A stretch of 43,559 bases of DNA from Acidobacteriota bacterium (GTDB lineage Bacteria; Acidobacteriota; UBA6911), in assembly GCA_012729555.1 (NCBI GenBank), contig JAAYCX010000028.1:1-43559 (forward strand), written 5' to 3'. The notes below the pieces were generated by a model. The model was not told the origin of the DNA. It did no database searches and saw nothing but the letters and a program-made list of their open reading frames with translations. The position numbers were made by a program, and so were the translations under genes. Shown in pieces: positions 37,366-43,559 of the stretch. Position 1 is the first letter of the stretch; each line of letters opens with the position of its first letter.

Positions 37366-37394
37366 AGTATACAGGGGGCCGGGGGAGTTTTCAG
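37366..37394 (-). promoter_or_regulatory. Predicted promoter of the MBL-fold gene
   Basis: On the minus strand CTGAAA (37394-37389) and TATACT (37371-37366) are 17 bases apart. The leader would be about 10-15 nt and carry the ribosome site GGAGGAG. Confidence 0.55.
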
Positions 37395-37419
37395 GTATCC
37401 GCCCGGGGGGAAAAGCTGG

Positions 37420-37425
37420 TATAAA
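37420..37425 (+). promoter_or_regulatory. -10 box six bases before the start of the unknown gene (leaderless candidate)
   Basis: TATAAA at 37420-37425, then six bases, then ATG 37432. No -35 box is evident. It lies 26 bp from the start of the divergent MBL promoter. Confidence 0.45.
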
Positions 37426-37431
37426 GCGGGC

Positions 37432-38271
37432 ATGCCGGACAGGGACACCCATGGGAAACTGGTGGAGGCCTGGCTGCGTTTCCACCGGGACGAACTCTGC
37501 CAGAAGCTGGACGCGGTCTTCGTCTTCGGCGACGAGGGGGTGGAAGTCTGGTGCGTCGTCGAGAGCCGGAAGCACTACGAGCGGCTAGAGCGGCTGCTCG
37601 AGCCGCTCGAGGGGGCTTTCCGGGTGGACCTGTACCCGACCCGCCCCGCCGGGGACCGGAGGAAGATGGAGGACCCCCCTCCCAGCCTCTGCGAAAACCG
37701 CGAGCTGCGGGCGTTTCTGGATGACCCGTTTCTGCGCTTCGAGCGGTCCCTGGACGACCTCGCGATCCGCGGGTCGATTTTCCCCCCCGACGAGCTGATG
37801 AAGCGGAGGCTGCTGGCCTACGCCCGGCAGCTCCTCGGGTGGAACGAAAGGGTGCGGCGCTACGGGTCGGAGCTGCCGGCGCTGGTTGCGGTCGCGTCCG
37901 ACCCGGCGCGTCCCGGGAAGCTGAGGAGGCTGGCGGCCGGCGTCTGCCGCGCCCACGCCCGGGAACTCGGGAAGGTCGTGCGCAAGATGAAGAAGGAGCT
38001 GGCCTACGCGATCCCCGATCCGGCCGGCGGCCGGGAACCACCGCCGGGGACCGATCGTGGGACCGGGGGGGGGGATCCGCGGGAGGGGGCGGAACGGGTC
38101 GCCCGGGCCGCCGCGGAGGTCTTCCGGGGGGTGAAGCGCTTCCTCTACCCGGAGCGGCACACGGTGGATGTGAACGACCTGCACCGGCCGGGACTCCTCG
38201 AGTCCGTGGAAACGCTCGAAGGGGCCGTGGAGCGCCTCGGGAAACTGATCGATGAAACCCGGCCCTCGTAA
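37432..38271 (+). CDS. Conserved-looking protein of unknown function
   Basis: I do not recognise this 279-residue protein. The first 80 residues look like a small alpha/beta domain (KLDAVFVFGDEGVEVWCVVES, in part). The middle is helical, with ELMKRRLLAYARQLLGWNERVRRYGS. A basic helix (HARELGKVVRKMKKEL) and a disordered G/P/R-rich linker (about 208-232) follow. The final helical part has RVARAAAEVFRGVKRFLYPERHTVDV. There is no signal peptide, membrane helix or known catalytic motif. It ends 25 bp before the EEP gene and is probably co-transcribed with it. Codon use matches its neighbours. Confidence 0.75.
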   Translation: MPDRDTHGKLVEAWLRFHRDELCQKLDAVFVFGDEGVEVWCVVESRKHYERLERLLEPLEGAFRVDLYPTRPAGDRRKMEDPPPSLCENRELRAFLDDPFLRFERSLDDLAIRGSIFPPDELMKRRLLAYARQLLGWNERVRRYGSELPALVAVASDPARPGKLRRLAAGVCRAHARELGKVVRKMKKELAYAIPDPAGGREPPPGTDRGTGGGDPREGAERVARAAAEVFRGVKRFLYPERHTVDVNDLHRPGLLESVETLEGAVERLGKLIDETRPS

Positions 38272-38296
38272 GCGACCCGGGCCGGCAGGGGAGGAC

Positions 38297-39481
38297 ATGA
38301 CACTTACGCCGGAAGTGGACGCGCACCCGCTCTGGGTCGAAAACCTGCGCCGGCACGCGACCCTGGGGGAACTCCGCAGGTCCCCTTTCTTTGCCGAATG
38401 GGGCGGGCGGATCGAGCGGTTTCTGTCCACCCCCCAGGTCGTTCCCCTCCCCGGAGCGGCCCCTCGCCTCGGCTCCTTCCTCCGGGTGGCCTCCTGGAAC
38501 GTGGAGAAGGGGAGACGTTTTGAAGAGGTCGCCCGCCTGCTCGAGGCGGACCCGGTCCTCCGATGGGCCGACGTGATCCTGCTCAACGAGGCGGACCGGG
38601 GGATGAACCGGTCGGGAAACCGGCATGTGGCCCGGGACCTGGCCCGTCGGCTCGGGATGCACATGGTCTTCGCCCCCGCCCATTTCGAACTGACGAAGGG
38701 GGTCGGCGAGGACCTGGATCTCCAGGGGGAAAACAGGGAGGGCCTTCAGGGGAACGCCATCCTCTCCCGCTACCCGATCGAGGAGGCCCGGACGGTGATG
38801 CTTCCCGTCTCCTTCGAGCCGTACGAGTTCCACGAAAAGCGCTTCGGCCGGCGCAACTGCGTGTGGGCTCGGCTGAGGCTCGGGAAGGGGGCCCTGTGGG
38901 CGGGAACGACCCACCTGGAACTGCGCAACACCCCCGCGTGCCGCGCCGCGGCGATACGGTGCATCCTCGAACGGCTCCCCGGCGCCGGGGATGAGGCGTA
39001 TCTCCTCGGCGGAGACCTCAATACCAACACCTTCGGACGCGGGACCGCGTGGCGCACGCTCAAGGCGGCGTCACGCCTGCTCCTGCTCCCCCCGTCGCGG
39101 GTCGCGCGGCAGCTGCTCCATCCCGAATCGGGACGGGAACCCCTCTTCGCGGCGCTCCGGCGCGGAGGATTCGAGTGGGAGGGCCTCAATGCCCCCGGGG
39201 AGACCGCCCGTGCCCCCATAGGCTCGCTGGAGGAGATGCGCGTCCTCCCCCGGCCGCTCCGCAGCCTGCTCCCGGGCCGGCTGGACGCCTATGGGGGGTA
39301 CCTCGGGCTCAAGCTGGACTGGCTCCTGGGGAAACACGTCCGGGGGCTTCGTGCCGGACAGGCCAGGGACCGCGCGGCGGGGGTGGAATCGGCGGACCCC
39401 GGATGCCGGGCGGCGGTGCATACGGGCCCCGACCGCCTTTCGGATCATTTGCCCGTGTACGCCGATCTCGATCTGGCATAA
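38297..39481 (+). CDS. Endonuclease/exonuclease/phosphatase (EEP) family protein
   Basis: 394-residue member of the DNase I-like EEP superfamily, which cleaves phosphodiester or phosphomonoester bonds in nucleic acids, lipids or nucleotides. Catalytic-site motifs are all kept: ASWNVEKG with N68, LLNEADRG with E98, GTTHLEL, GGDLNTNTFG, and the C-terminal SDHLPV with the catalytic His. The extra N-terminal 60 residues and an insertion before SDH (about 260-350) are unusual in length. No signal peptide is seen, so it should be cytoplasmic. ATG 38297 is preceded by GGGGAGG; an in-frame ATG 45 bases earlier overlaps the previous gene. Confidence 0.88.
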   Translation: MTLTPEVDAHPLWVENLRRHATLGELRRSPFFAEWGGRIERFLSTPQVVPLPGAAPRLGSFLRVASWNVEKGRRFEEVARLLEADPVLRWADVILLNEADRGMNRSGNRHVARDLARRLGMHMVFAPAHFELTKGVGEDLDLQGENREGLQGNAILSRYPIEEARTVMLPVSFEPYEFHEKRFGRRNCVWARLRLGKGALWAGTTHLELRNTPACRAAAIRCILERLPGAGDEAYLLGGDLNTNTFGRGTAWRTLKAASRLLLLPPSRVARQLLHPESGREPLFAALRRGGFEWEGLNAPGETARAPIGSLEEMRVLPRPLRSLLPGRLDAYGGYLGLKLDWLLGKHVRGLRAGQARDRAAGVESADPGCRAAVHTGPDRLSDHLPVYADLDLA

Positions 39482-39516
39482 TGGGACGACACCGCCCCGG
39501 CGGGAGAAAGGATTTT

Positions 39517-40581
39517 ATGAGCCGAAGCGAGCGTTTCTTGCAGGCCTGCCGAGGGGAGGCCGCCGACTGCACCCCGGTCTGGTTCATGCGTCAGGCCGGC
39601 AGGTACATGAAGGCGTACCAGGAGATCCGTGCCCGATACCCGCTGATGGAGATGTTCCGCACCCCCGGGCTCGCGGCCGAGGTCACCCTGCAGCCGGTCC
39701 GCGCCTTCCCGATCGACGCCGCCATCATCTTCGCCGACATTCTCCTCCCCCTGGAGGGGATGGGGATCGGGTTCGAGTTCGTCGAAAGCCGGGGGCCCGT
39801 GATTGCCCGGCCGGTGCGGAGCGCTGCGGACATCGAGGCGCTCCGGGTGGCCGATCCCGAGGAAGACCTGGGTTACGTGCTCGAGGCCGTGCGCCAGGTG
39901 AGGGCCGAGATCGACGGGAAGGTCCCGCTCATCGGCTTTGCCGGCGCCCCGTTCACCCTGGCCGGGTATGCGATCGAGGGGGGGGGGTCCCCCAACCATC
40001 TGCTGACGAAAAGGGTGATGTACGAGCAGCCGGAGGCCTGGAACCTCCTGATGGACAAGATGGTCCGGACCCTGGTCCCCTTCCTGAAGGCGCAGGTGCG
40101 GGCGGGAGCCCAGGTGGTGCAGCTGTTCGATTCCTGGGTGGGGTGTCTCGACCCGTCAGACTACGCGCGCCACGTACTGCCTCACACCCGGAGGATCTTC
40201 CGGGAACTGCGTGCGGAGGGCATAGTGACCATCCATTTCGGGACCGGGACCGCGGGGCTGCTCCCGTTCATGGCCGAGGCGGGGGGGGACGTCCTTGGAG
40301 TGGACTGGCGGCTTCCGCTCGGGGAGGCGTGGCGGAAAGCGGGACCCGGGGTGCGCATCCAGGGGAACCTCGACCCGGCGGCGCTGCTGGCCCCCCGGGA
40401 GGTCCTCGTCCGGAAAGCGGTGGAGGTGCTCGATTCCGCCGCCGGCCGGCCCGGCCACATCTACAACCTCGGGCACGGAATCCTCCCCGGGACGCCCGAG
40501 GATTCGGTGCGGGCCCTGGCGGACCTGGTGCACGAGCGTTCCGCGGGCCTCAGTCGAACACAACCGTCTGAAGCGACGTGA
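39517..40581 (+). CDS. hemE: Uroporphyrinogen decarboxylase
   Basis: Converts uroporphyrinogen III to coproporphyrinogen III in heme synthesis. The 354-residue product shows the N-terminal signature PVWFMRQAGRYMKAYQEIR (about residues 20-38), the catalytic aspartate in IFADILLPLEGMG, GFAGAPFTLAGYAIEGGGS and YNLGHGILPGTP near the end. GGGAGAAAGGA lies five bases before ATG 39517; an in-frame ATG at 39481 is less well placed. No other hem gene is visible. Its last 32 bases overlap the convergent zinc-ribbon gene. Confidence 0.96.
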   Translation: MSRSERFLQACRGEAADCTPVWFMRQAGRYMKAYQEIRARYPLMEMFRTPGLAAEVTLQPVRAFPIDAAIIFADILLPLEGMGIGFEFVESRGPVIARPVRSAADIEALRVADPEEDLGYVLEAVRQVRAEIDGKVPLIGFAGAPFTLAGYAIEGGGSPNHLLTKRVMYEQPEAWNLLMDKMVRTLVPFLKAQVRAGAQVVQLFDSWVGCLDPSDYARHVLPHTRRIFRELRAEGIVTIHFGTGTAGLLPFMAEAGGDVLGVDWRLPLGEAWRKAGPGVRIQGNLDPAALLAPREVLVRKAVEVLDSAAGRPGHIYNLGHGILPGTPEDSVRALADLVHERSAGLSRTQPSEAT

Positions 40582-40822
40582 TTTCGATCGTCTTCCCGCA
40601 GCGCGGATTCCGGCACCGGATCTTGTCGTCGAGCCGGATGCGGTAGTCCCGGGCCTTGGCGTACCTCGCCCGGTCGCGTTCGTCCGCGCCGCGCGGGAGG
40701 GATGCCTTCTTGGTCCTCCGGCGCCACCGGATGGGGTATTCCATCGAGGTCCGGCATTTCGGGCAGTAGATCGTGGCGGTCACGGTCTCGTCCTTTTCGT
40801 TGTACAGGTCGCGTTCTTCCAT
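40550..40822 (-). CDS. Small zinc-ribbon protein of unknown function
   Basis: 90-residue basic protein with two cysteine knuckles: CPKC at about residues 20-23 and CRNPRC at about 69-74. Together they could form one zinc ribbon. The central 35 residues are strongly charged (RWRRRTKKASLPRGADERDRARYAKARDY, in part). The start ATG lies eight bases after a perfect TATAAT, so the mRNA is probably leaderless. Its 3' end overlaps the end of hemE tail-to-tail by 32 bases. Nucleic-acid or ribosome binding is possible but unproven. Confidence 0.7.
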   Translation of the reverse strand: MEERDLYNEKDETVTATIYCPKCRTSMEYPIRWRRRTKKASLPRGADERDRARYAKARDYRIRLDDKIRCRNPRCGKTIEITSLQTVVFD

Positions 40823-40830
40823 GGGAACGT

Positions 40831-40836
40831 ATTATA
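40831..40836 (-). promoter_or_regulatory. Perfect -10 box of the zinc-ribbon gene (leaderless candidate)
   Basis: On the minus strand TATAAT ends eight bases before the ATG at 40822. No ribosome site lies between. No clear -35 box is found at the usual spacing. Confidence 0.5.
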
Positions 40837-40932
40837 TGCTTCAATGCTCCCGGCGGCATCAAGAACTTGCCTTGAACCGAAAATAAGGGCGCACGGCTTC
40901 GGGCCGGCGGGCTCATCAGGGAACAGGAGACT

Positions 40933-41679
40933 ATGGGACTCATCAGCAGGCTCTTTTCAAGGGAATCCGGCCCTTCGCCGGGCCAGGTCCGGAAGGCGCT
41001 CAAGCAGGTCACCCAGATGCACGGCGAAGCGGGGACGCGCGTCGCCGCCATGGAGCGGCTGGCGTCCTGGCGCACGCCCGAGGCCGCCCGGGCTCTTCTG
41101 CGGCGGTTTACGGTCCAGACGCCGCAGGCCAGCATGGACCTGGAGGAGAAACAGTACGCGGTCAAACTGCTCGCCGGCATGGGGGAACCGGCCGTCGAGC
41201 CGATTCTCCAATACCTGAGGACGGAGCCGGACGTGACCCACCCGGTCCGGGCGCTCGAGGAAATCCTCGCGCCCCAGGAATTTCATGGCGCGCTCCTGGG
41301 AATCCTCACCGGGATGGCGGACGAATATACCCGCTGGCCCGAGGCCAAGGCCGTGCTCATCGGGCACCTTTCGGATCAGGCGTTTTCCCTGGTTGCGGAT
41401 ACGGTGGAGCGGTTCATCGACGACGACGATGACGACGTCTCGATCGCGGCCATCGACTACCTGGCCCGCAGCGGGGACGAAGCCGTGCGGGAAAAGCTGT
41501 TGGAAGCCTACCTGGCCGCCGAACACCGTCCCAGGGTCCGGGGGAGAATCCTGGACCACTTCTGCGAGCTGGGGTGGCCCGTCAGGGGATACCGTAAGAA
41601 GATGGAGGAGGCGGTCGAACTCCCCTACTACCTGACGGGCAAGGGGATCGTCAAGCGCCGGACCGGCCCGGAAGCCTGA
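40933..41679 (+). CDS. HEAT-repeat-like protein
   Basis: 248-residue cytoplasmic protein built from paired helices of the HEAT/PBS-lyase type: RVAAMERLASWRTPEAARALLRRF, EEKQYAVKLLAGMGEPAVEPILQYL and DDDVSIAAIDYLARSGDEAVREKLLEAYL (parts shown as repeat examples from residues about 37-200). A run of aspartates (DDDDDD) sits between two repeats. Such scaffolds bind proteins rather than catalyse. ACAGGAGAC before ATG 40933 is the ribosome site. It lies divergent from the zinc-ribbon gene and ends nine bases from the convergent alpha/beta-hydrolase-like gene. Confidence 0.78.
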   Translation: MGLISRLFSRESGPSPGQVRKALKQVTQMHGEAGTRVAAMERLASWRTPEAARALLRRFTVQTPQASMDLEEKQYAVKLLAGMGEPAVEPILQYLRTEPDVTHPVRALEEILAPQEFHGALLGILTGMADEYTRWPEAKAVLIGHLSDQAFSLVADTVERFIDDDDDDVSIAAIDYLARSGDEAVREKLLEAYLAAEHRPRVRGRILDHFCELGWPVRGYRKKMEEAVELPYYLTGKGIVKRRTGPEA

Positions 41680-41688
41680 AGCCGCCGG

Positions 41689-42570
41689 TCATTTTCCCCC
41701 GAAGAACGATTCGAGCGCCTGGTTGAACGCCTGCGGTTTCTCCAGGAACATGGCGGAGCCGGTCCCTTCGATGATTTCGAGCCCGGACCGGGGCACGCTC
41801 TTTTTGAGGTACTCCCCGAGCGCCCGGTTCTCCGGCGTGGTGACAAAGAGGCTGGGAACGGTGATGTGGCGGAGATCCTCCCTCCTGTCTCCCGTGACGA
41901 GGTCGAAATAGAGCGCGAGTGCCGCCGCCATGGGGGTTTTCAGGCTGGCCTTGGACAACTGGCCGATCACCCGCTCGCTCGGACCCGACCGGAACAGGCC
42001 GCGGACATAGCCGTCGGTGGCCTCGGTCCGGTCGTCCTGGAAACCCAGCAGCAGTTTCCGGGTCCGGTCGAGGGGGACTCCGGCGTAATCCTCCGATTCC
42101 ATGAACGCGGGGCTGAAATCGACGAACACGGCCATGTCGGGATCGATGGTCTCGGGACTGGCCAGGTATTCCAGCAGGGCCGTCCCCCCCGCGCCCCAGC
42201 CCACCAGGTAGGAATGCTCGATTTTGAGCTCCTGCAGGAACGCGTGCAGGTCGGCCGCCTGCTGGCGGTAGGTGTTCCCCTGCTCGGTCTTCGTGGTCTC
42301 CCCGTGACTGCGGGGATCCAGGGCCAGCACCCTGAAGCCGCGGGCGGAGAAATAGGGGATCTGCTCCTGCCAGGCTTCGGCCGGCATCGTCCATCCCGGG
42401 ATGAAAACCAGGGTGCGGTCGCCGGACCCCGCATCCAGGTAGCGTATCCTGATATCCCCCGCCTTCAGCTTCTGCTCCCTCCATGTGGCGCCGTTCCCCG
42501 CCGGGAGAAACAGCCCGCCGAGAAGCATCATCCCCGCCCAGAGAACTCCCGCCCGCCGTGGCATCTTCAT
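41689..42570 (-). CDS. Exported alpha/beta-hydrolase-fold protein lacking its catalytic triad (probable pseudoenzyme)
   Basis: 293-residue protein with a signal peptide (MKMPRRAGVLWAGMMLLGG, cleavage near AGNGA). ATG 42570 is fixed by GGAGGAGGAAGGGGG just upstream. The fold is clear from LVFIPGWTMPAEAWQEQI, FRVLALDPRSHGET and EKPQAFNQALESFF. The nucleophile elbow reads VGWGAGG, so the serine is replaced by G126. The usual C-terminal G-H is G-S at S272 (GTGSAMFLEKP). The acid strand reads LFVTTPENR rather than GxxD. Both substitutions are read directly from codons (GGC, TCC). The open frame is intact and codon use is normal, so it is not a simple pseudogene. It may bind a ligand or partner in the envelope. 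Confidence 0.82.
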   Translation of the reverse strand: MKMPRRAGVLWAGMMLLGGLFLPAGNGATWREQKLKAGDIRIRYLDAGSGDRTLVFIPGWTMPAEAWQEQIPYFSARGFRVLALDPRSHGETTKTEQGNTYRQQAADLHAFLQELKIEHSYLVGWGAGGTALLEYLASPETIDPDMAVFVDFSPAFMESEDYAGVPLDRTRKLLLGFQDDRTEATDGYVRGLFRSGPSERVIGQLSKASLKTPMAAALALYFDLVTGDRREDLRHITVPSLFVTTPENRALGEYLKKSVPRSGLEIIEGTGSAMFLEKPQAFNQALESFFGGK

Positions 42571-42703
42571 CTTCCCCCTTCCTCCTCCGAAACCGCGCTG
42601 TCTTGCCATCCTCGCTCCGAAATCGGCTGTGGTCAACCGTCAATCGACGGCCTGGGTACCATTGTATGTAACAAGCCGCATCATTTTGACGTAATTACAC
42701 AAC

Positions 42704-42729
42704 GAAACCGGTCAGGATCGACCGGCTTC
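42704..42729 (+). other. Hairpin in the leader of the last gene
   Basis: GAAACCGGTC and GACCGGCTTC form a 10-bp stem with one mismatch around a 6-base loop. It precedes the T-tailed hairpin by a few bases. Confidence 0.5.
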
Positions 42730-42734
42730 AGGAC

Positions 42735-42767
42735 GCGCCTTCCCCGATGGGGGCGCCTCGATTTTTT
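42735..42767 (+). terminator. Terminator- or attenuator-like hairpin before the last gene
   Basis: GCGC and CCCC (42735-42745) pair with GGGG and GCGC (42749-42756) with a 3-base bulge, followed by TCGA and six Ts (42762-42767). It lies 23 bases before the ATG at 42790, downstream of a divergent gene. No plus-strand gene just upstream needs terminating, so attenuation is possible. Confidence 0.45.
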
Positions 42768-42789
42768 GACAGGAGACAGGGTAAAAGTC

Positions 42790-43559
42790 ATGCTTCGATT
42801 CCTGCTTGCCGCTCTGCTCGTGGCCGTCCCGCTGGGCGCGGGGTCGGCAAACGCCCAGGCTGTTGCGTTTAAAAACTTTGCCTCGTTCCGAAATCTCGTT
42901 CCGGGGATCGATTTTTTCGCCTCCAGCCGGAAGGCGGTGTCCCCCTACGAAAAGCCGGCGGCCGAGGCGATCGCGCGGCTGAAGGAGCTGATGGGCGAGG
43001 AACTGCCCAGGGGCGCCATCTTCATCTGCTCCAATCTGCAGCAGAAGGATTCGGTCTTCGAGCCCCGGGTTCTCCGGTCCGGCTACCGCTGGTCCATAAC
43101 GGTGGTGACGCCCGAAGTCCGCATGCAGGAGATGATGGAGCGCATGAAGGCCCAGATGGGGGACGACCTCCCGGCCGAGATCAGGAACCGGATGCGGGAG
43201 CGGCCGCCGGAGATGATGGCCAATGTCGAGCAGCAGGCGGCGGCCGCCCTGGTGCAGCAGATCGCCCACGCGGTGACCCAGACCTCCATGGACGAAAACA
43301 TCCAGTTCCGCTCCTCCCGGCTGGACGACATGGGCAAGAGCCCCCTGCCTGACTGGCTGGACATAGGGATCGCCTGGTACGCCGCGGGAGGCAAGGCGAA
43401 TCTGGAGTTCCTGAATCAGAACATGGAGCAGACCTTTCCGATCGAGGATATCATTTCCATGTCCCGGCCCTTCGTGGCATCGTCCTTCGACCAGGGGGGC
43501 GGCATGCCCGGGACGAACGGCGGCGGCTTTCCCGGCGGCGGCATGCCCGGGATGAACGG
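42790..43559 (+). CDS. Exported protein with degenerate peptidase-MA-like core, 3' truncated by the window
   Basis: The frame is open for 256 codons to the window edge. A signal peptide is clear (MLRFLLAALLVAVPLGAGS, cleavage near ANAQA). Residues 140-225 resemble the gluzincin peptidase-MA pattern, but the metal motif HExxH reads QQIAH (156-160), and the downstream W-L-x-E-G reads WLDIG (189-193). The first His and both glutamates are therefore missing. The region after it (NLEFLNQNMEQTFPIEDII) also fits that fold. The in-window tail is G/P/M/F-rich with repeats GGGMPG, GGGFPG and GGGMPG. AGGG lies eight bases before the ATG. The end of the protein is unknown. Confidence 0.7.
   Translation, partial: MLRFLLAALLVAVPLGAGSANAQAVAFKNFASFRNLVPGIDFFASSRKAVSPYEKPAAEAIARLKELMGEELPRGAIFICSNLQQKDSVFEPRVLRSGYRWSITVVTPEVRMQEMMERMKAQMGDDLPAEIRNRMRERPPEMMANVEQQAAAALVQQIAHAVTQTSMDENIQFRSSRLDDMGKSPLPDWLDIGIAWYAAGGKANLEFLNQNMEQTFPIEDIISMSRPFVASSFDQGGGMPGTNGGGFPGGGMPGMN

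Noticed and set aside
42637-42650. CCGTC-AATC-GACGG inverted repeat as a definite operator of the hydrolase-like gene
   Set aside because: No -10 box at a usable spacing was found, so its role stays undecided; it is only noted as part of a shared 11-mer.

Overview
The window is about two-thirds GC by eye and densely coded on both strands, with no gap over 300 bases. It reads as the chromosome of a Gram-negative bacterium: a TolC-type outer-membrane factor, a [11 protein letters not shown] adaptor, a lipoprotein glycosidase, a beta-barrel-like protein and a [11 protein letters not shown] HtrA protease. The archaeal/eukaryotic-type prolyl-tRNA synthetase, the HrcA-GrpE-DnaK-DnaJ-RsmE block and the GC-rich sugar-hydrolase content would fit Acidobacteriota or a related deep lineage. 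That placement is inference only; there is no rRNA or tRNA gene here.

Layout. 1-1308 is a complete, AT-richer insertion sequence whose right end stops about 20 bp before the promoter of uvrA. 1376-6355 is a uvrA-queE-radical SAM operon. 6398-8821 holds a secreted unknown and an HtrA protease. 9014-15368 is the heat-shock/chaperone operon hrcA-grpE-dnaK-dnaJ-rsmE plus a barrel-like protein. 15394-18205 (minus) is lutABC for L-lactate oxidation. 18391-22009 (minus) is a GPH sugar symporter translationally coupled to a cytoplasmic GH3 glycosidase. 22172-23149 is a VOC glyoxalase and an FMN reductase. alr (minus) is divergent from a lipoprotein GH3 glycosidase. 26836-31083 (minus) is a tripartite ABC exporter with two ATPases but no permease. 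31216-34249 is thiD, a LOG-family gene and dgt. 34242-41679 carries a PHP phosphoesterase, proS, an MBL hydrolase, an unknown protein, an EEP nuclease/phosphatase, hemE, a zinc-ribbon protein and a HEAT-repeat protein. 41689-43559 is a divergent pair of exported proteins that look like catalytically dead enzymes; the second runs off the window.

How it works together. Most of the window is housekeeping: DNA repair, protein folding, translation, cofactor and wall precursors, nucleotide clean-up, plus a saccharide/lactate catabolic layer. The two GH3 enzymes suggest two-step use of beta-glycosides: an exported lipoprotein outside and a cytoplasmic enzyme fed by the symporter.

No large previously undescribed system is evident. 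The points most worth a second look are: (1) two adjacent exported pseudoenzymes at the right end, with a terminator-like hairpin in the leader of one; (2) at least six genes with a TATAAT-like box 6-8 nt before the start codon, implying leaderless mRNAs; (3) an exporter operon lacking its membrane permeases; (4) hrcA without a recognisable CIRCE operator; (5) a 14-bp tandem repeat overlapping the -35 box of the PHP gene; (6) an IS with duplicated end motifs lying against the uvrA promoter.
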